DNA of 64,000 bases, from positions 459,246 through 523,245 of the forward strand of contig NW_017566999.1 in NCBI RefSeq assembly GCF_001661265.1, written 5' to 3'. The notes under the pieces were generated by a model that ran no database searches, was not told the origin of the DNA, and saw only the letters and a list, made by a program, of their open reading frames with translations. The position numbers and the translations under genes are program-made. This DNA is from Saitoella complicata NRRL Y-17804. Its lineage: Eukaryota; Ascomycota; Saitoellomycetes; Saitoellales; Saitoellaceae. This document shows positions 1 through 10,366 of the stretch, one piece after another (positions within the stretch are counted from its first letter, which is position 1; each line of letters begins with the position of its first letter).

Positions 1-1176
1 GTATTGATGGATGAATGATGAGAGCGCAAGGAATCTGGCTTTATAGAAGAGAGATCACTCTTAAAGACAACCACGTCTCCATTTTCAACAACGCCGTAGG
101 AGTGCTGGAAAAGAGTGCTCGATCCACTTTCGCAGGTGCTCGAACCATTGTCGCGGACCTTTAAATGCACATAGAGTGCTTCCCAACAGCTTTTGTCGTA
201 ACGAGGAGTCCTGTGATCGGCGCACGGCCTTACGCGGAGCTTGTGACCCCAGTACAGACGTCCGTGATCTGGGTGTAATCTATCCACCACTTATAAGCAT
301 GAGCACGAGACCATCTCTCCGCAGTCTGCGAGGGACCTGTTCGCGTAGAATAATCTATCCACGACCCCATAAACCACGCTCGAGCCAACCTGACGATAGA
401 TCCTCTTTATTTTCCGCCATCCCGACACAACAGTCAACCAGATAGCGTCACAGCGCGGTTCCGACAACAGGCATACAGCACGCGTACTCGTTCAGGGCCT
501 GTTTCGAAGTTTTCTAGAAGAGATCCTCCCGAGGAATTGGGACAGAGTTAGAGGGTGGTTTGGGCATGGGTGTGTCTCACGCTCAGACCAGTGTCGTGGA
601 GTTACGGCGCTACGCATGAACCCGTGCGTACTCTATTTGGCCGTTACTGCTATGTGCAAAATTCTTGACGGCGCGCGTTTTACCGCCTATCTGTGCGGGG
701 ATGGTTTACTGACCACGCCCATCTTTATAGACAAGGCTTGGGAGGGCAGTTTCAGGGGAGAAATCGATAGATCAGACGCTTAGGGATCGATTGATATCCT
801 CGAAACAGGTATGGCACCATTTCTCATACAACTATGACATTGTGAAGAGTTTCGGCGTAGGTGCATGATGTTGCAAGAACATGCATGAAAGCATCGAAAA
901 TACTCTCTGAACCCACAAGCCTCAGAAACAGTTAGAAACAGAAAAGCCACACACAGAATATGTTCAGCCAAGCTCCTTCTATCATATGACACCTGGAGCC
1001 GCATCCTTAGTGGCTTCCAGGGTGCGTTTATCTCTTATAACTGAGAACACCTTTTCAGCATGAAGTGACTGAGCGAGGCCTTGTGGCCCAAAACCGGTGG
1101 CACGACGTGATTGCTAAGGATAGGTATGATCAGTCGGAACCCTTACTCGACCTCCGAGCCCTTTATCTATGTTGTT
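1..1176. other. Gene-poor left edge
   Basis: No open frame here has the codon pattern or recognisable motifs of a real gene. The few short ORFs (under 90 codons) lack domains and no tRNA-like B box was seen. The region lies next to a decayed gene, so it may be the tail of an accessory patch that continues to the left of the window. Confidence 0.5.
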
Positions 1177-2476
1177 TTAGGGGTTTTTGTCATATGGAGT
1201 TTGCGATTTGCGCGCACATGGGAAAGTTATGTCAGGAATTTTGCACACAACAGTACAACCAGTCCCTCCACCAACCAAATGACCATAAGTCACAACCACG
1301 ACTGGTTTGACAAGATCAAGATACTGAGCAGTAAACCCTCGACATTGTTCAAACCTTTCCTTCTTTGGCCAAAGAAAAAGATCATAATAAGGAACAAGAT
1401 GCTGTGCCATAGCAAATTGTTGTTCCTTTCTCCAATCCCTTCCCATGCCGGCATCCTCCATAATGATTCCTGTGCAAGACGCCCAGTGCAGGAGTGGCCA
1501 GAAAAGAAAGCCCGAGATAGTCTGAATCCTTCTTCTGTCAGGTTTGTGCCCAAAAGGAGATAGAACTGCCGGATAACCAAACTTCAATGGAGGTGTAGCT
1601 TGTTCAATCATCATATCCACTACCTTCTTATTCCATGACAGTGACCCAAGGGTGGTCTGCTTGTGGGCTTTGGCAAATTCACCCATAGACCCGAAGTGTT
1701 GGTTGAGTTGAACAGTCAGACTGTCACTGGTGAGTGAAAGATCCGAACGAGGGCTGCGAGAGAAGAATTTGATGTTCTGCTTGGCATGCAGTTGAAGGTC
1801 TTCCCATCTGCCAATTGGCCACAGTAAAAGCCTCCACGTTGCCTGTTGAGGAGATATTGGTGTCCAAATAAGGCCACAAGCCCTCTCTCCCTATCATCAA
1901 CATGCACGACATCAGTATCAAACTCAAGTCCTGCATTTGAGAACTCATAAAGAGTTGCTCTGATCTTTGACATTGGTGCAGTACCCCAGACTTCCTCCAT
2001 TTCATATCCTCAACTTGTCTTGTCCAGGCAGTCTCGTCCTTCCCACCCTTCCCAATATAGCGTAGCCAAACATCCCTCTCAGATGTAAGATGCGGCCTCA
2101 ATTCAAGGTAATTCCTCCAAATAATGGACTCTGCAAACTTCTGCCCTGCAATATCCCAAGCATCCAACATAACCCTTAGTGTACCCACAGTCATCCTGAA
2201 TGATCGAACATAAAAGAAGTGATGGGTTGACTCAACAGCCAAAGTACTTGCATCAACTGTCTCAAGAGTGAACATGTTTTGCATCCCATGGTCTGTCAAC
2301 CCCAAGGGACTCTTCAGCAGTTTCTCATACAGGGGTACCTTTGGGGACTGGAGCGCAAAATTGAAAGCGGTCTTTGAGAACCCAGGAGTTGCAACATCCT
2401 CAAAGTTAAATCTGTCTTGGACAATATCAAAGACGTCTTGAATTATGCCAGAGGGATCGGTGATGAAGCGGGACAC
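1177..2476 (-). pseudogene. Broken gene of unknown function, weak GIY-YIG-like motif
   Basis: Three minus-strand reading frames follow one another and appear to belong to one former gene. The 5' part runs from an ATG at 2476 to about 1990. The protein-like sequence then shifts into another frame (about 2000-1716, including the segment LEFDTDVVHVDDRERGL) and shifts again into the frame at 1686-1177, which carries a VVVTYGHLVGGG segment. At least one of these changes has no obvious splice sites, so a frameshift is likely. The 5' part contains WLRYIG followed about 10 residues later by an Arg, which is reminiscent of the YIG half of GIY-YIG nucleases. The GIY half and the other catalytic residues were not confirmed, so no function is assigned. 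Confidence 0.45.
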
Positions 2477-2546
2477 TTGTATTGCTGGAGTGAATCTGAA
2501 GGCCCACTCACGCAGCGCTTGACACCGGTCGATGGCATGTTTGTAC

Positions 2547-2597
2547 GTCGAGGGAGTAGTCGAGGGAATATGGGTACGCCGTTGGGTAGTCGAGGGA
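2547..2597. repeat. Three short direct repeats of GTCGAGGGA
   Basis: GTCGAGGGA occurs at 2547-2555, 2559-2567 and 2589-2597, just upstream of the broken gene on its minus-strand 5' side. The first two copies are 12 bp apart. No function can be assigned. Confidence 0.5.
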
Positions 2598-2738
2598 GCG
2601 CCGCATCAAAAGTTAATATTTAATCCAAGAGAAAAACGCCAAGTTAATTAGGCACATGTAACGTTGACTATCAAATTCGGAAGACGACGTACGTCGAGAG
2701 TTCAAGGTAGCAACACCAACCAGCGCTTCCTGGTCTTC

Positions 2739-4526
2739 ATGATCATCAGAACCACAGCTTTCATTATCCGGGGTTTAAACAGAACCACTCTCGTCTCTGC
2801 AGGACTTCGCTTAGCTGCGGGGTTGCACACCGATATTCAACGAACAAACAAATACCCAGGTGCTCTCGGCTCCTCAAACGGATATCCAGGTCCCCCCATC
2901 ACCGACGACTACCCAAACCGAATGGTATCCTTTTCCGGCGAACCACCCAAAATTGCCACAAGCTCAATTACGCTTACTGAAGATGAAGAACGTCTTCGGA
3001 GCTTACTTGTGCGCACCGCGGATTATCTAACCAAACGCAATCCTGAATCAGAGCCTGTCATCATCCGATTCGCCGGAGGCTGGGTCCGTGACAAGCTTTT
3101 AGGCCACGGTAGCAACGACATTGACGTCGCTGTCAATTCTCTATCCGGCTTCGATTTCGCCAGTAATGTCCAGCGGAACCTCAATAGCAGGCCCAACAGC
3201 CCAAACAGCAGGCCTCCCAGCCCAACGGGGCGGCCCATTAAATCTATTCACAAAATCAAGGCCAATCCCGCACTATCAAAACATCTCGAAACTGCCACCA
3301 CGACAATCTATGGTTTGGAATTGGATTTTGTAAATCTGAGAAGTGAGGAGTATACGAATAACTCAAGGATTCCGACCGTTAAGTTCGGAACGCCGGAGGA
3401 GGATGCGTTGAGAAGAGATTGCACTATCAACACCCTCTTTTACAACCTACATACGAAACAAGTCGAGGACTACACCCACCGTGGTCTCGATGATCTCAGA
3501 TCAAAGGTTATTCGCACCCCGTTGGCGCCGTTTGAGACCTTCTGTGACGACCCACTCCGCGTGCTCCGTTGTATCCGCTTCGCCTCGCGACTTGGCTTCG
3601 AAATCCACATGGACGCGAAGCAGGCCATGATGGAGCCCTTGATTAAGGAGGCCCTGAAAGTCAAGATCTCGAGGGAACGCATCGGTGTCGAAGTTGACAA
3701 GATGCTTAAGGGACCCGATCCGTACGGCGCACTCGAACTCATCCATTCTGTCGGTCTATACGACTCAGTCTTCTCTTCCCCCGTCGTTGAACGTCATCAT
3801 CCCTCCGAAACGGTGTTGAGAGCAGCTCAGACATTGTCGGTGCTCACGAACCACCTTCCAAGTGTCCTTGTTCCCTCGAATACCCAGGAAAAGCGCAAGG
3901 CGTACTTGCTGTGCAGTCTCTACCCTTACGAATCCCGCTTCATCGCGGAGAAAAGTAAGAGCAAGCCAGTCCAAGCGGCGTCCATCGTCATCCGTGATGC
4001 CCTCAAATTTCCCAACTCAGACGCCGATGACGTTGGGCATGTCTTTGCTTGTCTCGAGAAAGTCGGGGTGGAGATTGAGGCGCTGGAAAACGCAGGCAGG
4101 GATCGTGTTAGGACTGGTTTATTCGTGAAGGAGCTGGGGCCGCAATGGCCGACGATCCTGAGAACTTGGTTGATTCATCAGATCATCTCCACCACCCCTG
4201 TAGTAAGCCCCTCGATGCACAGACTCCAGTCCATCATTACCAAAACCCCAGCGCTTGGGGAGGCTGTGCGCGCCTTAGTGTCGTCAACTCGCTCCCTCGT
4301 CGCAGCCATCGAAGAGGATAACCTGTCGTCTGTGCATTCGCTCAAACCCATCGTGAATGGCAAGGAGATCGCTAATGCACTTGGGATTAAGCCGGGACCG
4401 GGGATGAGGGTGTTGACAGATAACGTTTTCAAGTGGCAATTGGCGAATCCGGAGGGCAAGGGGGAGGAATGTTTGGAGTGGTTGAAGGAAAATCAGGAAG
4501 AGCATAGCGTACCAGTACGCAGATAA
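2739..4526 (+). CDS. CCA1: tRNA nucleotidyltransferase (CCA-adding enzyme)
   Basis: Adds or repairs the 3' CCA end of tRNAs in nucleus, cytosol and mitochondria. The 595-residue protein has the class II nucleotidyltransferase head: FAGGWVRDKLLG, then the metal-binding pair Asp127/Asp129 in NDIDVA, the RRDCTINTLFYN motif, and the nucleotide-selecting region DPLRVLRCIRFASRLGF. The frame extends 25 codons further upstream but without an ATG, so 2739 is the first ATG. The first residues (MIIRTTAFIIRGLNRTTLV) are basic and hydrophobic, like a mitochondrial presequence. A second in-frame ATG at 2922 lies before the conserved core and could give the cytosolic/nuclear form, as known for yeast CCA1. 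No intron is seen. A Ser/Pro/Arg-rich insert follows the DxD region. Confidence 0.93.
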   Translation: MIIRTTAFIIRGLNRTTLVSAGLRLAAGLHTDIQRTNKYPGALGSSNGYPGPPITDDYPNRMVSFSGEPPKIATSSITLTEDEERLRSLLVRTADYLTKRNPESEPVIIRFAGGWVRDKLLGHGSNDIDVAVNSLSGFDFASNVQRNLNSRPNSPNSRPPSPTGRPIKSIHKIKANPALSKHLETATTTIYGLELDFVNLRSEEYTNNSRIPTVKFGTPEEDALRRDCTINTLFYNLHTKQVEDYTHRGLDDLRSKVIRTPLAPFETFCDDPLRVLRCIRFASRLGFEIHMDAKQAMMEPLIKEALKVKISRERIGVEVDKMLKGPDPYGALELIHSVGLYDSVFSSPVVERHHPSETVLRAAQTLSVLTNHLPSVLVPSNTQEKRKAYLLCSLYPYESRFIAEKSKSKPVQAASIVIRDALKFPNSDADDVGHVFACLEKVGVEIEALENAGRDRVRTGLFVKELGPQWPTILRTWLIHQIISTTPVVSPSMHRLQSIITKTPALGEAVRALVSSTRSLVAAIEEDNLSSVHSLKPIVNGKEIANALGIKPGPGMRVLTDNVFKWQLANPEGKGEECLEWLKENQEEHSVPVRR

Positions 4527-4660
4527 AATGTTGGCGTTGGATATCCAGGTTCTGCAAACATTCGTGAAACATGTTCATTCGTTTCGCTCTATATGACCGT
4601 ACCACTTCGTATGGCAATCCGTATCTTGGGTATCATGCACTCACAACTCATGAGCTACGC

Positions 4661-6658
4661 TCATACTTCAACTTTCTCTCCATCCACAACCGCCTCCTGC
4701 ACCGCCATCTTCTCCATCTTCTCCTCCAGTTCATCTCCTACACTGGTACCCTTCTGCTCTCCAGTGCTAGTCCGCTCGATTAACTTCCGAATATGAAAAC
4801 TGATCTCATCCCACGCGTTCCCCTCAAACTGCCTCCCAGCCCTCTTTGCACACCGCCTCGCAACTTCTGCAACCTTCTTTCCCTCCTCAACTCCCAACCA
4901 TGCCTCAGCGGCAAGCACGGCCCACATCGCTGCTTTCCGTCTTCGGCTACCGAACGGCAGGCTAGATGATGGAGACAGATTCTTGTTGAAGTAGATATTT
5001 GCCACGCGGTCGACCATGAGTGCGTGTGCGTAAGGTGGAAGGAGTGGTGGTTGTAGTGAGAGGAGTTTGATAGTCCATAATGCCGCTGCGTCTTGGCTGC
5101 TTCCCGGCCTGACCCTCAATAGCTCGATGACACTAAGTAACAATCTCAGCGCAGCATATGGACTATTCGACCGAGTCAAGTAGGAATATAGCGCGGAGTC
5201 CACAGCCGGATCCAAAATCTCCTGCCGTGTTCGTGCACTGAGAGGTTGGAGCATCATCAAATGCGTAATGGCGTACATCTCCTGTGCACCTGCTTGCTGT
5301 CCGAACGCTTTCTCACTACTGAACTCCTTCCGTAGCATTTCGTATGTCGAATTCGCCAGTTTCCAGTCACGCAGCATGAATGCCCAGTCAGCCATTTTGC
5401 GCATTTGAGCTTCCGGGGAGGTGGGTGGGTATGAGCCTGTTGACGGGTCGTATGAGGTATGAGAAGGGGAGGAGGTGCGCGTGGAGGGCGCGGAGCCGAA
5501 GTAGCGCCGAGAGAGGGAAGACAGACGACCAGTCAGGCCACGGCGTGGTCCGACAATTGTCTGATCCCATGTCTGAATCTGCCGTTCCATGAAGGGCACA
5601 AGTGCTTCCGTCGTGAGATGCCGTACGAATGCCTTAAGAGCATCGGCATCCGGGATGGAGAGGTAGCGTTCTTCGTCCTTTGGTTTGTCCAAGTGGTCCA
5701 ACGAGGCCTGGGCTGGCATCCAGAGTGACTGCGGAACAGGAAGTACGTCGTCGTCAGAACCGTACATCATCCGTGAATTGATGCGAACCATCCAGCAATT
5801 GAGCCCAAACTGCCGCTTTATGCGCTCGAACACCTTAATGCTTTCCTCCAAGTCGTCCTTGTCCTCATCGTGCACCAGCAGGTAGTACCGCAGGTAACCT
5901 CTATCCACCCATACCGGCATCGGTGTTTGTGCGCATCGAGTGTACAACCCCGTAAACCCCGATATTGGATCCGGATGCCGCGATGACACAGCAAGTACAC
6001 AAGCGACTGGATGTGCAAATGTTTCGTGGGTAGCGACGGGTAACGAAGAAAACACCCGACGGAGAAAATGTGGGTATATTTGGACGGCAGTCCCCCCATC
6101 GTCGCGTTCAGTCACGGAAGGTGCCGTAGAAGACGATATCGACGAGGTTTCTGAAAGTCCAAGTTGTGTCTGTGCGAGGTGATCTCCATATTCCCTCACG
6201 TGTCTCTCCAACAACCTCTCAATCGCATCCAGCTGAGCTCCAGGAGCTGCCGATCGCGGTCCACCCGCTTGCAACGGACTCCGACTCGATCCCAACGTCG
6301 TAAACCTCACCCCAAAATCCTCATATCCACTAGCCTGTCCACTCGAATCCCTAATCCCAACCTTCCCTTGCACCTGATCCCCAAACACCCTCACCAAATC
6401 TAACAGATCCTCCCATCCTTTCTCCCTCGCTATCTCATCCGCATCCGAACTAGCCAGAAACGCAACATGCGGCACAAATGCCTGAGCGATAAAAGACCGA
6501 GAATCAGATAGTGGTTGTGAGGGGTCGGTGGAGATGGAGGTATTCCCGGCGAAGAGGGAGGTGAGGGAGACTTGGCTGGATGTGGAGGGACGGGAGTGGA
6601 GAGGTGGAGAGCGGGTACCGAATGCGAAGCGGGATGTTTTCGGTGATGATACTGACAT
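4661..6658 (-). CDS. TRS85: TRAPPIII complex subunit Trs85/TRAPPC8
   Basis: Trs85 is the subunit specific to TRAPPIII, the Ypt1/Rab1 exchange factor acting in autophagy and secretion. The predicted 665-residue protein matches yeast Trs85 in length (about 700). It has the family opening (FVPHVAFLASSDADEIAREK and DLVRVFGD) and the later block VFERIKRQFGLNCWMVRINS, followed by a helical C-terminal half and a Glu/Lys-rich tail. The open frame extends upstream to 6733 but begins with GTG, and the bases there (GTGAGT) look like a 5' splice site. The first ATG, at 6658, is therefore preferred, possibly with an upstream non-coding exon. The 3' end is 134 bp from the CCA1 stop, so the two genes converge. 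Confidence 0.85.
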   Translation of the reverse strand: MSVSSPKTSRFAFGTRSPPLHSRPSTSSQVSLTSLFAGNTSISTDPSQPLSDSRSFIAQAFVPHVAFLASSDADEIAREKGWEDLLDLVRVFGDQVQGKVGIRDSSGQASGYEDFGVRFTTLGSSRSPLQAGGPRSAAPGAQLDAIERLLERHVREYGDHLAQTQLGLSETSSISSSTAPSVTERDDGGTAVQIYPHFLRRVFSSLPVATHETFAHPVACVLAVSSRHPDPISGFTGLYTRCAQTPMPVWVDRGYLRYYLLVHDEDKDDLEESIKVFERIKRQFGLNCWMVRINSRMMYGSDDDVLPVPQSLWMPAQASLDHLDKPKDEERYLSIPDADALKAFVRHLTTEALVPFMERQIQTWDQTIVGPRRGLTGRLSSLSRRYFGSAPSTRTSSPSHTSYDPSTGSYPPTSPEAQMRKMADWAFMLRDWKLANSTYEMLRKEFSSEKAFGQQAGAQEMYAITHLMMLQPLSARTRQEILDPAVDSALYSYLTRSNSPYAALRLLLSVIELLRVRPGSSQDAAALWTIKLLSLQPPLLPPYAHALMVDRVANIYFNKNLSPSSSLPFGSRRRKAAMWAVLAAEAWLGVEEGKKVAEVARRCAKRAGRQFEGNAWDEISFHIRKLIERTSTGEQKGTSVGDELEEKMEKMAVQEAVVDGEKVEV

Positions 6659-7043
6659 ACTCAGATCTTCTTCTAGTAGTGAAGCCCGTCTGCAATTGGT
6701 GTTCGACGTTTCAGCGGCGTTGCCGAGACTCACTGCGGTCGGTGTCGTTCTTGCCGAATTGGAACTGTCTTCGTTACACTGCAGCCTACGCCCGCCGGCC
6801 GCGGAGGCCTGAGAAAAAGTGACAAACGGGCGACGTTTTCTTTCAATTCACAAATCTCAATTGACAGGAGACAAACGATGAGTTTTTATGGTAAATTCTA
6901 TAAACCATCAACATGCAGGACGCCATAACTCCCAAAAGCGCAGAATGCATATGCTCTACGTACACCATATCGATATCGATCGCGAGCTCGTGCTCATCAT
7001 CTATGCCGACCGAGTACCAACTAGATAGCAACACCTTAAAACC
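6659..7043. other. Gap between TRS85 and SUV3
   Basis: About 385 bp between two minus-strand genes, acting as the SUV3 3' region and TRS85 5' region. The right part of the gap carries short ORFs only. No motif stands out beyond the possible TRS85 5' leader splice donor at 6733. Confidence 0.4.
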
Positions 7044-9644
7044 TCACGCCCTCCCCCTGCCCTTATTCCCGCGCGAGTGCGTCTCGCCGGGTAACTCCTC
7101 AAATGTAGCCTTCCTCCGCTCGCTTTCCCTATCGTATCCTCGAGCCGTAGCCGGCGCCGGCGCCGGCGCCCGAGGACCAGCCCTCCGCAAAGCCTGCACC
7201 AAATGCTCCGCCGCAGACACCTGCGGCGCAGAGACAGTCAACTTCTTTGCCCAATTTCCCCTCTTAAGGATCGGGCGCAACGGGGTGTTGCGTGGCATTC
7301 CATGACTTTCGTGCCTATCGCCAAAGAAGCCTGGGTCCTCCATGTCGTCCTTGACAGAATTCTGCCCACCTCCACCCGACCGGCCATCCCGGGCCCCGAA
7401 TTGCCTACTCTGCATCGCCCTCATCTCCATAGCATACCCCCACCTCTCACTCTCCCTCAACGCCCCCTCTTTCCTTTTCAGCTTCTCATACGCCAACTCC
7501 CTCAACGCCTGATCCATCGTCTCCTCACACACCGTCTTCAACATCGTCGCTTCACTAGCCGAAGTGAGTACCTTGGGGAATTTCGCGCATAGCCAGGTAT
7601 ACATCCCCAACACGCGATGCAGCGATTCAATCCGTTGGAGTGATTCAGTCGTGCGTGGCATTCCATCATCGAGGGCCTCGAGGTCGATTCCGCGGATGGC
7701 GAGGATAGAGCCATCCGTCTCCGTCGCGATTTTCTGTGCCATATCGAGGAGTGCCGCAACGGAACGGGGATCAGTCAGTTTGACGGGAGCCATAGAGAGA
7801 ATCCAATGTTGCTCAAACGTCAATCCCTTGACACGACTCACAACCCCCGCCGTCTCCCACAAATTCTGCCCAACAGACGGGAAATACAAAGAACTCATCT
7901 TCAACATCGAATAAAACCGTTTCATGACGACCATGTAGGGCGTCTCGACCGGGAAGAGTGCACCAAAGCGTCCCATGATTCCCGGCCCGGGCTGGAGTCC
8001 AGCTTTCGGGAGTTGTTTGACGGGGGTTTTCATGGCTGCGGCCAGGACGGGCATGTCGCGTGGGGTGAGGGTTGTGACGTATCCTGGGATCGGCTCGGTG
8101 AGTGGTTCCTCGATTACGGCGGATTCGGAGGTGCGGGTGTTGGGTTTGTAGCGGCCTGCTCTGCCTGCGATTTGCTTGATCTGCGGCGGTGTGATCTGGA
8201 CTTGTTTTTGGCCGTCCCATTTCTGTAGGGTCTCGAACACGATCCTCTTGATACTCAGATTCAACCCCATTCCGATCGCGTCACTCGCCACAAGCACGTC
8301 GAACCCCGAATCAGGATCGTTGAAGAGAGATGCCTGTGCTGCTCGTGTCTCGGGGGGTAAGGAGCCGTAAATCACCGCACACCGTTTCCCCGTCATCTCC
8401 TCGATCTTCCTCTTAATCGCAAAGATATTCTTCCGGGAAAAAGTAACGACGCAATCCCCATTCTCAATCTTGCTCAAATCACCCTCCAAGCTCTTTTCCT
8501 GTACCTCCAACGCACCCAACCTCTGATATCTCTTGACCTCGACCGTATCGCCCACACTCTCCGCCAAACGTGTCACTAAATCGACGACACTCTCCTCACC
8601 ACACAAATGAATTTCCTTTGCGCGTACACCGAGTAACGCATTCGTCCAACCCCCTCCTCGCTCAACATCCCCAATCATCTGAATCTCATCGAAAACGGCG
8701 ACATCATAAGGATGATCCAAATCCGTCATCTCAATCGTACTACTAACGATCCCGGCACCCTCGACCTCACGTTTCTCATCCCCCGTGATAAGATTACACG
8801 GGACCCCCATCTTATTCATCCTTTCCCAAATTTCCAACGCCAACAGTCTCAGGGGACCCGCGAACAATCCGCGTTCGGCGGACGCGAGACGGTTTAGTGC
8901 GGAGTGGGTTTTACCGGAGTTTGTGGGACCTACGTGGAGGGTGATGTGACGGGACATTTCGCGGGCGGCGGGGTACCACTCCCCTGGGTATCGTGCATCG
9001 GCGACAGAATGTTGGAGAGCGAGGTCCGATTTGGGCGTTGCGTGTGCGATTGCGTATGTCTCGAACGACTCCGTCAAGAGTGTTGCAAGCGCCGCACTGC
9101 CCCTCTCAACATACGTCTTCCGTAGCTCGAACAGATCGGGAACTTCAGCCGCGCCTCGAGCGAATTTGTCGTTTTTCGGGGGGCTGTTGTATTGCTGCTC
9201 CGGGCCCGACAAGAGCGCTTCCCGGAAAGCTGACCAAGCGAGGTTGTATTCTTTTTCGCCGATGCGTTGTTTCGAGAGTTTCGAGCGCGAGCTGTAGATG
9301 GGGTTTGAGATTATCCGATCGAGTCTTCGTTCTAGGATGAGGCGGAATTGGTGGTAGGGGACGTCTTCGGCGCCGAATGGAGTGGATTTGAAGTGGGGTT
9401 GTTGGAGTTGGGAGGCGTTGTTTTGTGGGTTTCGCCGGGGAACGCCGTGGAAGAAGTTTGGGATGCGGATGTCACGACTTATCGATTGTTCTCTTCGACG
9501 AGGAGGAGGAGGAGGAGGGTCGGCGGTGCGCTTCGCTGGAGCAAGTCTGTCGCGGAGGCATATTGATGTCGAGGCGAATGTCCGTGTAGATCTTGATGGA
9601 CATGAGCAAGTCGTTCGCAGGGATAACCGTTGCGAATGGATCAT
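7044..9644 (-). CDS. SUV3: Mitochondrial ATP-dependent RNA helicase Suv3
   Basis: Suv3 is the helicase of the mitochondrial RNA degradosome. The 866-residue protein begins with a Ser/Arg-rich, acid-poor leader typical of mitochondrial import. Superfamily 2 motifs follow: Walker A in HVGPTNSGKTHSAL near residue 238, the Suv3-type DEIQ box in VFDEIQMIGD near residue 319, a SLPPETRAAQ block, the ASDAIGMGLNL motif and motif VI QIAGRAGRY near residue 493. The C-terminal tail is low-complexity and includes an alternating Pro-Ala stretch coded by CCGGCG repeats (7148-7170). No intron is seen. The ATG is 148 bp from the divergent TAF13 start. Confidence 0.95.
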   Translation of the reverse strand: MIHSQRLSLRTTCSCPSRSTRTFASTSICLRDRLAPAKRTADPPPPPPRRREQSISRDIRIPNFFHGVPRRNPQNNASQLQQPHFKSTPFGAEDVPYHQFRLILERRLDRIISNPIYSSRSKLSKQRIGEKEYNLAWSAFREALLSGPEQQYNSPPKNDKFARGAAEVPDLFELRKTYVERGSAALATLLTESFETYAIAHATPKSDLALQHSVADARYPGEWYPAAREMSRHITLHVGPTNSGKTHSALNRLASAERGLFAGPLRLLALEIWERMNKMGVPCNLITGDEKREVEGAGIVSSTIEMTDLDHPYDVAVFDEIQMIGDVERGGGWTNALLGVRAKEIHLCGEESVVDLVTRLAESVGDTVEVKRYQRLGALEVQEKSLEGDLSKIENGDCVVTFSRKNIFAIKRKIEEMTGKRCAVIYGSLPPETRAAQASLFNDPDSGFDVLVASDAIGMGLNLSIKRIVFETLQKWDGQKQVQITPPQIKQIAGRAGRYKPNTRTSESAVIEEPLTEPIPGYVTTLTPRDMPVLAAAMKTPVKQLPKAGLQPGPGIMGRFGALFPVETPYMVVMKRFYSMLKMSSLYFPSVGQNLWETAGVVSRVKGLTFEQHWILSMAPVKLTDPRSVAALLDMAQKIATETDGSILAIRGIDLEALDDGMPRTTESLQRIESLHRVLGMYTWLCAKFPKVLTSASEATMLKTVCEETMDQALRELAYEKLKRKEGALRESERWGYAMEMRAMQSRQFGARDGRSGGGGQNSVKDDMEDPGFFGDRHESHGMPRNTPLRPILKRGNWAKKLTVSAPQVSAAEHLVQALRRAGPRAPAPAPATARGYDRESERRKATFEELPGETHSRGNKGRGRA

Positions 9645-9792
9645 TATGGTTGAAGTGGCGATTCCCTGTTATTTGCCGTTTCTGGATTATTATTGTGTAG
9701 ACTTTATCGAGTATGCACACATCCTGCAATCTGCTGCAAGTGCCCTTGTATACGTACGGTACCGGTACACTCCACCAAACCAGCATTCAACC
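9645..9792. promoter_or_regulatory. Divergent promoter SUV3/TAF13
   Basis: A 148-bp interval separates two oppositely oriented start codons, so it must hold both promoters. It contains a palindrome-rich stretch (GTACGGTACCGGTAC, about 9754-9768). No TATA box is evident. Which factor binds is unknown. Confidence 0.5.
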
Positions 9793-10253
9793 ATGGATAA
9801 CCAACAAAAGGAAAAGATCAAACGTGCCCGCAAGGTCGGCCTCTTCAACAAAGACTGTACGTCTCTCCCTACTTTTTCCGCTCCATCATCTCGGTTGTTG
9901 ATTCGGGAATAAAAACAGTAAAGAACCTCATGTACGCCTTCGGCGACGACCAAAACCCCTCCTTCGACTCCGTCAACGTACTCGAAGACATCCTCGTTGA
10001 CTATATTTCCGAAATGGTACGTGCCCCTCCCTGTCCCTCGTTGGGCTCGCTAACCCTCGCTCGCCCACAGTGCCACGAAGCCTCCCGTATCGCAGGCCCC
10101 ACGCGCAGTAAAGTCAAAATGGAAGATTTCAAGTATGCACTACGGAATGACTCCAAGAAATTAGGCAGGGTGGAGCAGTTGTTGGCGATGAATAAGGAGA
10201 TTGCGGAGGCAAGGAAGATGTTTGATGATGAGCCTGGGGCTGCGAAGAAGTGA
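9793..10253 (+). CDS. TAF13: TFIID subunit 13 (TAF13)
   Basis: A histone-fold subunit of the general transcription factor TFIID, pairing with TAF11. Three exons (9793-9856, 9919-10017, 10072-10253) join to a 114-residue protein. The introns are 62 and 54 bp with GT-AG ends. The fold spans about residues 16-105 and includes GLFNKDLKNLMYAFGDD, VLEDILVDYISEM and VKMEDFKYALRND. Length and motifs agree with fungal TAF13. The splice joins were chosen because they keep the family sequence uninterrupted across both junctions. Confidence 0.93.
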
Positions 10254-10366
10254 GGCTGGAATGAAGTGAGTGCCGAATGTTGATGGATTGGCAGGATAGG
10301 TAGAGTGGGTTTGGCGTTTCAAGGCGTTTTCTGTTTTTTTTTATCAATATATGCCATTTGAGTCTG

